In this document: piece by piece, positions 43,863 through 52,679 of the stretch | How positions within the stretch are numbered: the first letter of the stretch is position 1 | Layout: each line of letters opens with the position of its first letter | Source of the DNA: Pseudonocardia endophytica | Lineage (GTDB): Bacteria > Actinomycetota > Actinomycetes > Mycobacteriales > Pseudonocardiaceae | DNA: 64,000 bases | Assembly: GCF_004339565.1 (NCBI RefSeq) | Contig: NZ_SMFZ01000001.1 | Coordinates: 1,426,001-1,490,000, forward strand | Direction: 5' to 3' | Position numbers and translations under genes: made by a program | Notes under the pieces: model-generated | Told to the model about the DNA's origin: nothing | Database searches by the model: none | Seen by the model: only the letters and a program-made list of their open reading frames with translations

Positions 43863-45485
43863 GTGGAGGGTGGGCGGCAGGAGACCGGCGGGGAGCCGCC
43901 GCCGGTGTCCACGCTCACGCGCGGCCGCCACGCGCGCGTCCGGGAGGCCCCGCTGCCCTCCCCCGACCGCCCGTTCCGCCGCCGAGCCGCGCAGCACGAA
44001 CTCGACGCCGACGCGTTCGACGACCGTCCGACCGATCTCATCCCCCGCCAGCAGAGCGGCCGCCACCAGCTGTTCGCGCCGGTGCACGGCCCCGCCCGTC
44101 ACCGCAGGGCGGTGCCGCCGACCGCCGTCGCCGCCGCGGTCGGGGTGCTCGTCGGCGCGACCGTGTTCGCCGTCGTCGGGCGGGCGATGGTCGACGACGC
44201 GTACATCACGCTGACCTACGCCCGCACGCTCGGGATCTACGGCGAGTGGGGCGTCTACCCGGGTGTCCCGTCGAACACGGCGACCTCGCCGTTGAACGTG
44301 CTGCTCCTCGGCGGCGTCACCGCGGTGGTGCGGGACGCCGTGACGGCGACCGGCGTCCTGCTCGCGATCTGCTACGGGCTCGTCGCGGCGTGGTTGACGA
44401 AGATCGGCGTCCGGATCGGGATGCCGGCGTGGCGGGCGCCCGCCGCCGGGCTGGCGCTGCTCGCCACGTCACCGCTGATGCTGTCGACGGTCGGGCTGGA
44501 GTCCACGCTGGCCCTCACGCTGATCGTCGGCGTCACGGAGCGGGTGTCGGCGCGCGCGCCGTGGGCCGCGGGGCTGCTCGCCGGCCTGCTGGTGATCACG
44601 CGTCCGGACCTGGGCGCGGTCGCGCTCGTCGCCGTCGTCGTGAGCGGGCGGGACTGGTGGCGCACCGCGCTCGGGGCGACGGCCGTGACGCTGCCCTGGC
44701 TGGCCTGGTCGTGGTACCTGCTCGGGTCGGCGATCCCGGACACGCTCATGGTCAAGAGCGGCATCCACTGGGGACCGTGGAGCTTCGCCAACGGTCCGGG
44801 GCTGTGGTCGGAGAAGTTCCCGACGGCGACGGTCCTGATCGCGATTCCGACGCTCGTCGGGCTCGTCGCGCTGCCGTTCTGGCTCGTCCGGCCCGAGCTG
44901 CGCCGGATCGGTGCGGTGATCGGGTTCGGGGCGCTCGCGCACGCCGGGGCCATGACCGCGCTCAGCGTGGCGCCGTTCCACTGGTACTACGCGCCGTCGA
45001 CCGGGGCTCTGACCCTGCTGGCCGCGCTGACCTGCGCGCGGATCCCGCGCGTCGCCGTCGCGGCCGCCCCGGTCGTGGCACTCGCCGCCGTGTGCGCCGG
45101 GCTGGTCGTGGCGTCCGGGGTCCCACCGCTGACGTCGAACTGGGCAACGGCGGCGCAGTACGAGCGGATCGCCCGACAGCTCCCCCGCGGCGCGACGATC
45201 GAGTCCCCCGGCGAGGTCGGCACGCTCGCCTACTACTGCCGCTGCCGGGTCCTCGACGGGCTCGCCGACCGCGGGTCGATCTCCGCCTCGCTGCGCACGC
45301 GCGTGGACGAGGCCACCGGCTTCGGCGGGGCGCTGCTGCGGCTCAACTACTTGAACTTCGAGCCGGTCCGCCCGGTGCCGCGGGACATGCGGATGACGAC
45401 GAAGATCGTGCCGTCCGGCACGGGCGCCCCGATGGGCACGGCGTGGGGCCCGGACCGCACCTGGGCGCTGGCACCCGTGCGCTGA
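43863..45485 (+). CDS. GT-C family membrane glycosyltransferase, AftB-like
   Basis: A 540-residue protein. Residues 1-80 are charged and probably cytoplasmic; about 10-11 hydrophobic helices follow and a soluble extracytoplasmic tail of about 140 residues closes it. The loop after the first helix, VDDAYITLTYARTL with GVPSNTATSPL, is the acidic GT-C signature seen in polyprenyl-phosphate-sugar transferases such as the arabinosyltransferase AftB. The likely substrate is a decaprenyl-phosphate sugar for cell-wall polysaccharide, but the acceptor cannot be told. The GTG at 43863 follows GATAACTC, so a leaderless start is possible; GTG 43908 is an alternative. The TGA stop belongs to the palindrome 45482-45548. 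Confidence 0.8.
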   Translation: MEGGRQETGGEPPPVSTLTRGRHARVREAPLPSPDRPFRRRAAQHELDADAFDDRPTDLIPRQQSGRHQLFAPVHGPARHRRAVPPTAVAAAVGVLVGATVFAVVGRAMVDDAYITLTYARTLGIYGEWGVYPGVPSNTATSPLNVLLLGGVTAVVRDAVTATGVLLAICYGLVAAWLTKIGVRIGMPAWRAPAAGLALLATSPLMLSTVGLESTLALTLIVGVTERVSARAPWAAGLLAGLLVITRPDLGAVALVAVVVSGRDWWRTALGATAVTLPWLAWSWYLLGSAIPDTLMVKSGIHWGPWSFANGPGLWSEKFPTATVLIAIPTLVGLVALPFWLVRPELRRIGAVIGFGALAHAGAMTALSVAPFHWYYAPSTGALTLLAALTCARIPRVAVAAAPVVALAAVCAGLVVASGVPPLTSNWATAAQYERIARQLPRGATIESPGEVGTLAYYCRCRVLDGLADRGSISASLRTRVDEATGFGGALLRLNYLNFEPVRPVPRDMRMTTKIVPSGTGAPMGTAWGPDRTWALAPVR

Positions 45486-45548
45486 TCACCCGTCGGGGAG
45501 CGGAGCGGTCGCCGGGCGAACGGACCGCTCCACAACCGCTGATCACCG
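45482..45548. terminator. TGATCA-bounded palindrome between convergent genes
   Basis: Opens CTGATCACC and closes GCTGATCACC; inner arms GGAGCGGTC and GACCGCTCC. It fills exactly the space between the stop of the glycosyltransferase (45483-45485, its TGA is part of the element) and the stop of the opposite membrane-protein gene (45549). It should terminate both transcripts and shares GATC ends with the other palindromes. Confidence 0.65.
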
Positions 45549-45872
45549 TCAGCCCAGGCGCCGCCGCCGCGGCCGGACCGGCGGGTGTCCACGGCCACGG
45601 CGCCACGCCGTCGGGCTGGCCGGCCAGGACCGCGAGAGGCGCCCGCCGTCGTCGACGTCGGCGGGCTCCGGTTCCGGCGGCTCGTCCGACGGACGCACGT
45701 CCCGCCGCAACGCGCCCATCTCGGCGCGCAGGCGCGCGATCTCCCACTTGCGGTCCGAGTGCGCCCGGGTCAGCGCATCGAGTCGCCGGGAGAGCACGGC
45801 GACCACCGCCCCCAGCACGACGACGACGGCCAGCGCGAGCCACGCGACGGTCGCGACGACCGGTGAGGACAT
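45549..45872 (-). CDS. Small single-pass membrane protein, hypothetical
   Basis: A 107-residue product with one strong hydrophobic helix at residues 4-27 (VVATVAWLALAVVVVLGAVVAVL), then an amphipathic charged helix RRLDALTRAHSDRKWEIARLRAEMGALRRD that could form a coiled coil, and a Pro/Glu/Arg-rich tail. The ATG at 45872 was chosen because it begins the membrane helix; the frame can start 21 codons earlier. The topology suits an N-terminal anchor with the coil in the cytoplasm. I do not recognise a family. Confidence 0.65.
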   Translation of the reverse strand: MSSPVVATVAWLALAVVVVLGAVVAVLSRRLDALTRAHSDRKWEIARLRAEMGALRRDVRPSDEPPEPEPADVDDGGRLSRSWPASPTAWRRGRGHPPVRPRRRRLG

Positions 45873-46021
45873 GGCTCCGCTCCGTCGACTCGGCGGCGGC
45901 CCGACACCGCCCGTGTCACGTACGGTAACCGTCATCCGGCCGGAAACGGGTCCCGAACGTGGCCGTGAGCACGTTCACCGCCCCGGCATCGTTGCGGGCG
46001 AGGCGACTACGCTGGGGCCAC

Positions 46022-46324
46022 ATGGAGGAGATCTCCCCGCCGGGTAACGGCGTCGACACGGAGAGCGATAGCGAGGTCGTGCAGGAGACCCCGACGACCA
46101 CGCCCGACCCGCGCCAGTTCCCCCCGACCCTCGTCGCCATGGACCCGCCGACGCTCCCCGCGGCCGACGGTCTGGCGCCCCCGCACCGCACCACGGACAA
46201 CCGCGGCCCGACCGACCTCCCGTCGATCCGCCCGTACCCGGAGCCGCAACGCTCGGTACCGGGGCACCCCGCGCTGCGCAAGGCCCTGCGCCGGGTGTTC
46301 CTGTTCTGGCGCAAGGAGTCCTGA
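46022..46324 (+). CDS. Short disordered hypothetical protein
   Basis: A 100-residue Pro/Thr/Asp-rich product with no membrane segment until a basic, amphipathic C-terminal helix HPALRKALRRVFLFWRKES, which could bind membrane or nucleic acid. The ATG at 46022 is preceded by TACGCT, a -10-like hexamer, about eight bases before the start codon, so a leaderless message is plausible. It is convergent with thiL (7 bp between stops). No family recognised; real but low-information. Confidence 0.6.
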   Translation: MEEISPPGNGVDTESDSEVVQETPTTTPDPRQFPPTLVAMDPPTLPAADGLAPPHRTTDNRGPTDLPSIRPYPEPQRSVPGHPALRKALRRVFLFWRKES

Positions 46325-46331
46325 CCTCACC

Positions 46332-47324
46332 TCACGCCGGCGGGAAATGCCGCCAGCCCGGCTCGCCCTCGTGGGCCGCGCCGTCGACGAGGACGGCCGG
46401 GTCGCCGTCGGACACCTGACCGACGGGCGTGAAGCCCTCGGGCAACGCCGTGTCCGGCGCGAACGTCGCGGCCAGCGCGTGGTCCTCGCCGCCGGTGAGG
46501 ATCCAGTCCAGCGGGTCGGCGCCGAGCGCGGAGGCGATCTCGCCGAGCCGGTACGGGACGGCGAACGCGGCGCGGTCCAGCTCGATCCGGACGCCGGAGG
46601 CGCTCGCCACGTGCCCGAGGTCGGCCAGCAGGCCGTCCGAGACGTCGATCATCGACGTGGCACCCGCCCGCGCGGCCGCCGGTCCGGCCGCGTAGGGCGG
46701 CTGCGGCGTCCGCTGGGCGTCGACGAGCACGGCGGGCGACCGGAACCCGCGCCCGAGCACGGCGAGCCCGGCGGCGGCCCAGCCGAGCCGCCCGGCCACG
46801 GCGACGACGTCGCCCGGACGCGCCCCGCCCCGGGTCACCGGCTCCCGGCCCTCCAGCGAGCCGAGCGCGGTCACCGCGACGACCATCGTCGACGCCGAGC
46901 TGAGGTCCCCACCGACCACACCGGCGCCCGCGACGTCCGCCTCGGCCCACAGCCCGTCGGCGATCCCGGCGGCGACGGCGGCGGGCGTCGAGGCCGGACA
47001 GGCCAGCCCGACGAGCAGCGCCGTCGGCACCGCACCCATCGCGACGACGTCGGAGAGGTTGACGGCGGCCGCCTTGCGCCCGATCTGCTCCGGCGACGAC
47101 CAGTCCAGCCGGAAGTGCACGCCCTGCACGAGCACGTCGGTCGTCGCGACGACGCGGCCGTCCCCCGCGGCGACGACGGCGGCGTCGTCGCCGGGACCCA
47201 GCAACGTCGTCGGCGGCTGGCGACGTCCGCTGGTCACGCGCGTGATCAGGCCGAACTCCCCGACCTCCGACAGTGAGACGTCCGCCTCGGTTCCGCCGGG
47301 CGGGGTGATCGGCGACGTCGGCAC
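46332..47324 (-). CDS. thiL: Thiamine-monophosphate kinase
   Basis: Phosphorylates thiamine monophosphate to the cofactor thiamine diphosphate with ATP. The 330-residue product is of the PurM/ThiL fold: GEFGLITRV near the N terminus, GPGDDAAVV (metal and phosphate binding), ATTDVLVQGVHFRLDWS, GRKAAAVNLSDVVAMGAVPTAL, MIDVSDGLLADLGHV and ILTGGEDHALAATF. The GTG at 47324 has GGAGG at a suitable distance. It is divergent from the Lrp-type gene. The thiL-to-ddl neighbourhood matches the order I recall from mycobacteria. Confidence 0.95.
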   Translation of the reverse strand: MPTSPITPPGGTEADVSLSEVGEFGLITRVTSGRRQPPTTLLGPGDDAAVVAAGDGRVVATTDVLVQGVHFRLDWSSPEQIGRKAAAVNLSDVVAMGAVPTALLVGLACPASTPAAVAAGIADGLWAEADVAGAGVVGGDLSSASTMVVAVTALGSLEGREPVTRGGARPGDVVAVAGRLGWAAAGLAVLGRGFRSPAVLVDAQRTPQPPYAAGPAAARAGATSMIDVSDGLLADLGHVASASGVRIELDRAAFAVPYRLGEIASALGADPLDWILTGGEDHALAATFAPDTALPEGFTPVGQVSDGDPAVLVDGAAHEGEPGWRHFPPA

Positions 47325-47349
47325 GGGGCGACCTCCGGTACGTTCTGCT

Positions 47350-47387
47350 TCCGAACTTCGGACTTCCTGCCGGTCCACCTTCCGGCA
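47350..47387. promoter_or_regulatory. Two adjacent palindromes in the thiL/Lrp-type divergent region
   Basis: TCCGAA-C-TTCGGA (47350-47362) and TGCCGG-N8-CCGGCA (47368-47387) in the 93-bp gap. They may be operators for one or both genes. No T-run, so they do not look like terminators. Confidence 0.4.
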
Positions 47388-47417
47388 GCCACACCCGTGA
47401 TCGGAAAGGGGCACGCC

Positions 47418-47654
47418 GTGGTGCAGGCATACATCCTGGTGCAGACGGAGGTCGGGAAGGCCGCGGCAGTGGCGTCCCAGATCGGCGAGCTGCCGGGGGT
47501 GCTGTCCGCCGAGGACGTCACCGGGCCGTACGACGTGATCGTGCGGGCGGAGGCGGACGACGTCGACGAGCTGGGCCGACTGGTCGTCGCGCGGGTGCAG
47601 AACGTCAACGGGATCACCCGGACGCTGACCTGCCCCGTGGTCAAGCTGGGCTGA
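47418..47654 (+). CDS. Stand-alone Lrp/AsnC ligand-binding (RAM) domain protein
   Basis: A 78-residue protein consisting only of the RAM domain of Lrp/AsnC regulators, with no helix-turn-helix: VVQAYILVQTEVGKAAAVASQIGELPGVLSAEDVTGPYDVIVRAEADD. Such domains form octamers or decamers and bind amino acids. The first of two adjacent GTG codons (47418) follows AAGGGG; the frame opens at 47397. The next gene begins 2 bp after its stop. It may serve as an amino-acid sensor subunit for an unknown partner. Confidence 0.9.
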   Translation: MVQAYILVQTEVGKAAAVASQIGELPGVLSAEDVTGPYDVIVRAEADDVDELGRLVVARVQNVNGITRTLTCPVVKLG

Positions 47655-47656
47655 CC

Positions 47657-48208
47657 GTGCCGAAGACCGGTCTCCCCCGCGGCCCACTGCTGCTGGCCGT
47701 GGCGCTCCCCGTGCTGCTCGCCGTCGTCGTGGCGGTGATCGCCCTGGTGAGCCCGGACGTCCCGGACCCGAACGAGCCGGACACCAGCCCGCTGGACGTG
47801 GGCACGGTCGCCGCGCCGGACGCGGGCTCGACGGCGTGCAGCTCCGTGCTGGACGCGGTGAACGGCTTCATGCCGTCCGAGGGCGGGACGCTCGGGCCGC
47901 GCCGGATCGAGCCGGCCGTCGTCGGGGTCCGCGCGTGGGCGGCGGCGCCCGCGCCGGTCGTGCTGCGCTGCGGCGTGCCGCGACCGGCGGCGCTCGGCCC
48001 GTCGTCGCCGCTGCTCGTGGTGAACGGCGTGAACTGGCTCCCGCTGCCGGAGAGCGGAGGCCCGTCGAGCTCGACGACGTACGCGGTGGTCGACCGGGAG
48101 GTCTACCTGACCGTGTCGGCGCCCGCCGAGGCCGGGTCCGGCCCGCTGCAGCGGGTGTCCGACGCGGTCACCGCGTCCCTGCCGCAGCGGCCCGTCCAGG
48201 TGCGCTGA
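47657..48208 (+). CDS. DUF3515 membrane-anchored protein
   Basis: A 183-residue protein with an N-terminal membrane anchor or signal at residues 8-31 (LPRGPLLLAVALPVLLAVVVAVIALV) and an extracytoplasmic domain. ACSSVLDAVNGFMPSEGG, WAAAPAPVVLRCGVPRPAAL and VNGVNWLPL are typical of the actinobacterial DUF3515 family; the two cysteines may form a disulfide. No reaction is known for the family. It lies next to ddl in other actinobacteria as well. The GTG at 47657 starts 2 bp after the Lrp-type gene, so they are cotranscribed. Confidence 0.88.
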   Translation: MPKTGLPRGPLLLAVALPVLLAVVVAVIALVSPDVPDPNEPDTSPLDVGTVAAPDAGSTACSSVLDAVNGFMPSEGGTLGPRRIEPAVVGVRAWAAAPAPVVLRCGVPRPAALGPSSPLLVVNGVNWLPLPESGGPSSSTTYAVVDREVYLTVSAPAEAGSGPLQRVSDAVTASLPQRPVQVR

Positions 48209-48218
48209 CCCGGGCCCC

Positions 48219-49346
48219 TCAGCGCAGGCCCGTGCCGCGCGCGACGGCCGTGTCCACCAGTACGGACAGCAGCTCGCGGTAGTCCAGCCCGGTCACCGCC
48301 CACATCTTCGGGAACGCCGAGCTGGGCGTGAACCCGGGCATCGTGTTGACCTCGTTGACGGTGATCTCGGGCGTGCGGGAGGGATCGCTGTCGTCCACGA
48401 AGAAGTCGACGCGCGCGAGCCCCTGCACGTCCAGCGCGCGGAACGCGGTGACCGCCTGGGACCGGAGTGCCTCGACGGTCTCGTCGTCGATCTTGGCGGG
48501 GATGTCGAGCTCGGAGACGTCGAGGTACTTGGACTCGAAGTCGTAGAACTCGCCGCCGTAGCTCAGCTCGGCGGGCAGGCTGGCGCGGACCGTGCCGTCC
48601 GGGAACTCCAGCACCGCGCACTCGATCTCGCGGCCCGGCACCGCGGCCTCGACGAGCACCTTCGGGTCGTGCTCGCGGGCGGCGGCGATCGCGGCGTCCA
48701 GCGCGGCCGGGTCGACCACCCGGGTCACGCCCATCGAGGACCCGGCGCGGGCCGGTTTCACGAACAGCGGCAGGCCGAGGCGGTCCCGGTCGGCGAACCC
48801 GACGTCGGTGCCCGGCCGCAGCACGACGCCGTCGGCGACCCGCAGACCCTCGGCGCGGAGCAGCTTCTTCGCGAACTCCTTGTCCATGCCGACGGCGCTG
48901 GCCAGCACGCCGGCGCCGACGTAGGGCACGCCGGCCATCTCGAGCAGGCCCTGGATCGTGCCGTCCTCGCCGAACGCGCCGTGCAGCACCGGGAACACGA
49001 CGTCGACGTCCCCGAGCGCCTCGCCGGCGCGCGCGGTGTCGACACTCGCTCCGCCCGCGCCCCGCTCGGTGTCCAGCCGGACCAGACCGCGCGACGGCTC
49101 CGCGGGGAACACGACGGCGTCCGCCGAACCGTCGACCTCGGGCAGCTCGCGGCCGTGGATGGCCAGCCGCTCCGGGTCACCGGGTCCGACGACCCACGCC
49201 CCGTCGCGCGCGATCCCGACCGGTACCGCCTCGAAGCGGTCCGGGTCGAGATGCGTCAGCACGCTGCCTGCGGAGACGCACGAGATCGCGTGCTCGGAGC
49301 TGCGCCCGCCGAACACCACGGCGACCCGAACCTTGCCCTCGGTCAT
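48219..49346 (-). CDS. ddl: D-alanine--D-alanine ligase
   Basis: ATP-grasp ligase producing D-Ala-D-Ala for peptidoglycan. The 375-residue product has [78 protein letters not shown] and the catalytic/metal motif [21 protein letters not shown]. The ATG at 49346 begins the family start. The C-terminal strand ends 10 bp from the convergent DUF3515 gene. Whether the usual gpsA partner lies nearby cannot be seen; the locus to the right differs from the mycobacterial order. Confidence 0.96.
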   Translation of the reverse strand: MTEGKVRVAVVFGGRSSEHAISCVSAGSVLTHLDPDRFEAVPVGIARDGAWVVGPGDPERLAIHGRELPEVDGSADAVVFPAEPSRGLVRLDTERGAGGASVDTARAGEALGDVDVVFPVLHGAFGEDGTIQGLLEMAGVPYVGAGVLASAVGMDKEFAKKLLRAEGLRVADGVVLRPGTDVGFADRDRLGLPLFVKPARAGSSMGVTRVVDPAALDAAIAAAREHDPKVLVEAAVPGREIECAVLEFPDGTVRASLPAELSYGGEFYDFESKYLDVSELDIPAKIDDETVEALRSQAVTAFRALDVQGLARVDFFVDDSDPSRTPEITVNEVNTMPGFTPSSAFPKMWAVTGLDYRELLSVLVDTAVARGTGLR

Positions 49347-49413
49347 GAACGACGAGGGTAGGCGTCTCCCGGCCGGGTCCCCCGACCCCACCCCCCCGCG
49401 ACCCGGCCCCCGG

Positions 49414-49479
49414 GGTGATCGGGAACCGCGGCGGATCCCGGCCGTGGGTGGCCGGTATCCGCCGCACGCGCCGATCACC
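49414..49479. repeat. TGATC-bounded palindrome between the MocR-type gene and ddl
   Basis: Opens GGTGATCGGGAACCGCGG and closes CCGCACGCGCCGATCACC; inner arms GCGGCGGATCCCGGCC and GGCCGGTATCCGCCGC form a strong stem. The TGA in CCGGTGATCGG (minus strand) is the stop codon of the MocR-type gene. It is 68 bp upstream of the ddl start, so it also lies in the ddl leader or promoter region. Confidence 0.65.
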
Positions 49480-50857
49480 GGGTCGCCGTGAGTGTGGCGG
49501 CGAGGTGACCCAGCGCGACGGTGAGGCCGTCGCGGGTGTGCGCCGCGTAGCCGACGACGAGGCCCGGCCGGTGCCAGCCGCCCGAGTGCAGGTGGTCGGC
49601 CAGTCCGACGGCGTGCACGCCGCGGGCGCCCAGCTCGGTGACGACCTGGCGTTCGAGGTCGGGGGCGTCGACCGGCGGCCGGAGCACGACGTGCGCGCCG
49701 GCCGCCTCCCCGGTCACCGACCAGCCCGTCGGCTCCACCGCCTCCCGCAGCAGGTCGCGCCGGGCTCGCATCTCGCGCCGCAGCCGTCGCAGATGGCGGG
49801 CGAGGTCACCGTGCGCGGCGAACGCGGCGAACACCCGCTGCCCGGCGGGCGACGGGCGGGTGCCGGTCCGCGAGCGCAGGTCCAGCATCGCGTCCCGGAT
49901 CGCCGGTGGCGCGACCATCCAGCCCGCTCCGACCGTCTGGCTGAGGATCTTGCTGGCGGTGCCGAGGTGCACGACGACCTCGGGCGCCAGGGACGCCAGC
50001 AGCGGGAGCGGGGCGACGTCGTAGCGGAGCTCGCCGTCGTAGTCGTCCTCGATCACGAGCAGGTTCTCGGCGCGGGCCCGTTCCACGAGTGCCACCCGGC
50101 GCGACGCGGCCAGCCGCGACCCGAGCGGGAACTGGTGGGCCGGGGTGCAGTAGACGGCGACGCACCCGTCCGGGATCGCGTCGACGTCCATCCCGGCCTC
50201 GTCCACCGGGACCCCGACGACGTCGCAGCCGGCCGCCCGCAGCGCGGTCACGGCACGTACGTAACCGGGCTCCTCGACGGCGACCAGCGCCCCGGGACCG
50301 AGCACCCTCCCGAGCTCGGCGACCGCGGCCGAGCTCCCGGCCGTCGCGAGCAGGTCGGGGGCGCCCGCCGGGAGACCGCGGTGGCGCAGCAGGTGCTCGG
50401 CCACCGCCGCCCGGAACGCGGGCGACCCGGCCGGCACCGGCTCGTCGTCGACCGGCGGGTCGGCGGCCGCCCGCCAGGCACGGCGCCACGCGGCCGGGTC
50501 CAGCACGTCGACGCACGGCCGCCCGGCCGCCAGCGACAGCGCGGGCCGCTCGCCGTCCTCGCCCGGCGCGGCGGTGCGGACCGGCGGCGGCCGCGATCCG
50601 GCCGTCGGTGCGGCGGTCACGAACGTCCCGGCGCCGGTGCGGCCGCGCACCCAGCCCTCGGCGAGCAGCTGGTCGTAGGCGGCGGCGGTGACCGTGCGGC
50701 TCACGCCGAGCTCGGCGGCCATGGCACGGGTCGACGGCAGCCGGTCACCGGGTCGCAGGGCGCCGCGCACGGCGGCCTCGCGCACGCCGTCGGCCAGCTG
50801 GACGGCCAGCGGCGTGACCGAGGCACGGTCGAGCGGGACGGGCGGGACCTCGACCAC
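49475..50857 (-). CDS. MocR/PdxR-type GntR regulator with aminotransferase-like domain
   Basis: A 460-residue transcription factor. Residues 10-75 form a GntR winged helix ([54 protein letters not shown]). Residues 100-460 form a fold-type I aminotransferase-like domain with [30 protein letters not shown]-type sequence (present as [16 protein letters not shown]) and the pyridoxal-phosphate Lys in [16 protein letters not shown]. The GTG at 50857 follows GAGGAGG. It is divergent from a flavin-fold oxidase gene, the standard arrangement for MocR regulators and their targets, so it probably regulates that gene in response to a PLP-related ligand. Confidence 0.93.
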   Translation of the reverse strand: MVEVPPVPLDRASVTPLAVQLADGVREAAVRGALRPGDRLPSTRAMAAELGVSRTVTAAAYDQLLAEGWVRGRTGAGTFVTAAPTAGSRPPPVRTAAPGEDGERPALSLAAGRPCVDVLDPAAWRRAWRAAADPPVDDEPVPAGSPAFRAAVAEHLLRHRGLPAGAPDLLATAGSSAAVAELGRVLGPGALVAVEEPGYVRAVTALRAAGCDVVGVPVDEAGMDVDAIPDGCVAVYCTPAHQFPLGSRLAASRRVALVERARAENLLVIEDDYDGELRYDVAPLPLLASLAPEVVVHLGTASKILSQTVGAGWMVAPPAIRDAMLDLRSRTGTRPSPAGQRVFAAFAAHGDLARHLRRLRREMRARRDLLREAVEPTGWSVTGEAAGAHVVLRPPVDAPDLERQVVTELGARGVHAVGLADHLHSGGWHRPGLVVGYAAHTRDGLTVALGHLAATLTATR

Positions 50858-50929
50858 GCCGATCGGCCTCCTCGATCCGTGCGGAAATGGCCGTTCCACG
50901 ATGCCACTTCCCGCGCGAGGGTGTGCCCC
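50858..50929. promoter_or_regulatory. Divergent promoter region of the MocR-type regulator and the oxidase
   Basis: A 72-bp gap. GGAAATGGCCGTTCC (about 50883-50897) is a partial inverted repeat that could be part of the operator. No strong -10/-35 pair stands out on either strand. Confidence 0.3.
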
Positions 50930-51592
50930 ATGACCGAGACGCTCTCCCCCACCCCGCGCAGCACGCTCGGGAGGCACGCCGAACGCGGCCGCTCCGAACG
51001 CTCCGAGCTCCACGACGTGCTCGACGCCGGTCTCGTCTGTCACCTCGGCTTCGTGGCGGACGGCGCGCCGGTCGTCCTCCCCACCGCGTACGGACGCGAC
51101 GGCGACGTCCTCTACCTGCACGGATCGTCCGGCGCGCGGTATCTGACGGGCGACGAGATGCCTGCCTGCGTCACGGTCACCCACCTCGACGGCATCGTGC
51201 ACGCCCGCGCCGTGTTCAGCTTCTCGATGAACTACCGCAGTGCCGTCGCGCACGGCGTGGCCCGCCGGGTCACCGACTCCGACGAGAAGCTGCGCGGGCT
51301 GCGCGTGATCGTCGAGCACCTCACGCCGGGCGCGTGGGACCACGCCCGCCCACCCACCCGTCGCGAGCTCGCCGCGACCTCCGTCCTGGCCCTCGATCTC
51401 GGTGAGGCGAGCGTCAAGGTCCGCTCCGGACCGCCCGCCGACGAGGACGACGACGTGGCGTCGGACGCGGCGTGGGCGGGCGTCGTACCGGTCCGCACGG
51501 TGTTCGGGACACCGGAGCCTGCCCCGGACCTGCGCGCCACCCGGGACGTCCCCTCGCACGTCGCGGACCGCGCGGACCGCGCCACGGGGTGA
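50930..51592 (+). CDS. Pyridoxamine 5'-phosphate oxidase-fold (split-barrel) protein
   Basis: A 220-residue flavin-reductase-like split-barrel protein. ELHDVLDAGLVCHLGFVADGAPVVLPTAYGRDGDVLYLHGSSGARYL and VTVTHLDGIVHARAVFSFSMNYRSAVAHG are typical of the FMN-binding Nim/PNPOx-like group rather than of bona fide PdxH. Substrates of this group include pyridoxine phosphate, nitroimidazoles and F420-dependent reactions. The ATG at 50930 gives a normal length. It is divergent from the MocR-type regulator. Confidence 0.88.
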   Translation: MTETLSPTPRSTLGRHAERGRSERSELHDVLDAGLVCHLGFVADGAPVVLPTAYGRDGDVLYLHGSSGARYLTGDEMPACVTVTHLDGIVHARAVFSFSMNYRSAVAHGVARRVTDSDEKLRGLRVIVEHLTPGAWDHARPPTRRELAATSVLALDLGEASVKVRSGPPADEDDDVASDAAWAGVVPVRTVFGTPEPAPDLRATRDVPSHVADRADRATG

Positions 51593-51608
51593 CGTACTCT
51601 CGCGCCAC

Positions 51609-52652
51609 GTGAGCACGTCCGAACCGTCCCAGGGGATCCCGTTCCAGGACCTGCCGATCCCCGGCGAGAACCCGCCGGCCTGCGCGTCCGACGCCGGGTC
51701 GTGGTGCGCGACGTTCTACCGCTACACGCACAACGACGTGCTGTCCCGCTCGGCGGACACGCTGATGGACCGCGCGATCACGATCCTCGTGATCGTCGTG
51801 GTCGCGGTCGTGGTCCGGTGGCTCGCCCACCGGGCGATCACCCGGCTCGTCGAGGGCGCCACCGACGGGTCGTTCACGAAGCTGCTCGGCCGCGCGCCGA
51901 AGCGGCTGCGCACGGCGGCCGCGCCGCTGATCACGCAGCGCCGGGCGCAGCGGGCGAAGACGATCGGTTCGGTGCTGCGCTCGATCATCTCGGCGGTCGT
52001 GCTGCTGGTGGCGTTCGTGATGGTGCTGGCCGAGTTCGGCGTCGCGCTGGCACCGATCCTCGCCTCGGCGGGCGTCCTCGGCATCGCGGTCGGCTTCGGT
52101 GCGCAGAACCTGGTGCGCGACTTCCTGTCCGGCATGTTCATGCTGCTCGAGGACCAGTACGGCGTCGGCGACATCGTCGACCTCGGCGAGGCGAACGGCA
52201 CGGTCGAGGCCGTCGGTCTGCGGATCACCACGCTCCGCGACATCCGTGGCACGGTCTGGTATGTCCGCAACGGCGAGATCCTGCGTGTCGGGAACAAGAG
52301 CCAGGGCTACGCGATCGCGATGATCGACCTCCCGGTGGCGCACAACGCGGACATGGAGGAGGTCACCGAGCTGGCCGGCTCGACGGCGGCGGAGCGGGCG
52401 TCCCGCGAGGACCTGGTGGAGGACGTGCTGGAGGCGCCCGAGGTGCTGGGCGTCGAGCGCATCACCTCGGAGGGCGTCGTGCTGCGGGTGACCGTGCGGG
52501 TCCAGCCGGGCCGCCAGTGGGCCGTGCAGCGGGCGCTGAACGCGGCGATCACCGACGCGTTCGACGACCACGACATCCCGCGGCCGGCGTTCCCCGGTCT
52601 GGGCAACGGCGGCACCCAGAGCCCGGACGGCACCACCCCGACCGCACCGTGA
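51609..52652 (+). CDS. MscS-family mechanosensitive ion channel
   Basis: A 347-residue membrane protein. After a short N-terminal stretch come three helices: 55-75 (AITILVIVVVAVVVRWL), about 120-145 (VLRSIISAVVLLVAFVMVLAEFGV), and the pore helix VLGIAVGFGAQNLVRDFLSGMFMLLEDQYGVGDIVDLG, the MscS signature. The C-terminal beta and cage domain has VRNGEILRVGNKSQGYA. The family opens on hypo-osmotic shock to release solutes. A GTG at 51609 starts the frame; the ribosome-binding site is unclear. A Gly/Thr/Pro tail ends it. It lies 16 bp after the oxidase gene but is probably functionally independent. Confidence 0.93.
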   Translation: MSTSEPSQGIPFQDLPIPGENPPACASDAGSWCATFYRYTHNDVLSRSADTLMDRAITILVIVVVAVVVRWLAHRAITRLVEGATDGSFTKLLGRAPKRLRTAAAPLITQRRAQRAKTIGSVLRSIISAVVLLVAFVMVLAEFGVALAPILASAGVLGIAVGFGAQNLVRDFLSGMFMLLEDQYGVGDIVDLGEANGTVEAVGLRITTLRDIRGTVWYVRNGEILRVGNKSQGYAIAMIDLPVAHNADMEEVTELAGSTAAERASREDLVEDVLEAPEVLGVERITSEGVVLRVTVRVQPGRQWAVQRALNAAITDAFDDHDIPRPAFPGLGNGGTQSPDGTTPTAP

Positions 52653-52679
52653 CCGATCCCGATGGGCGACGATGACCCC

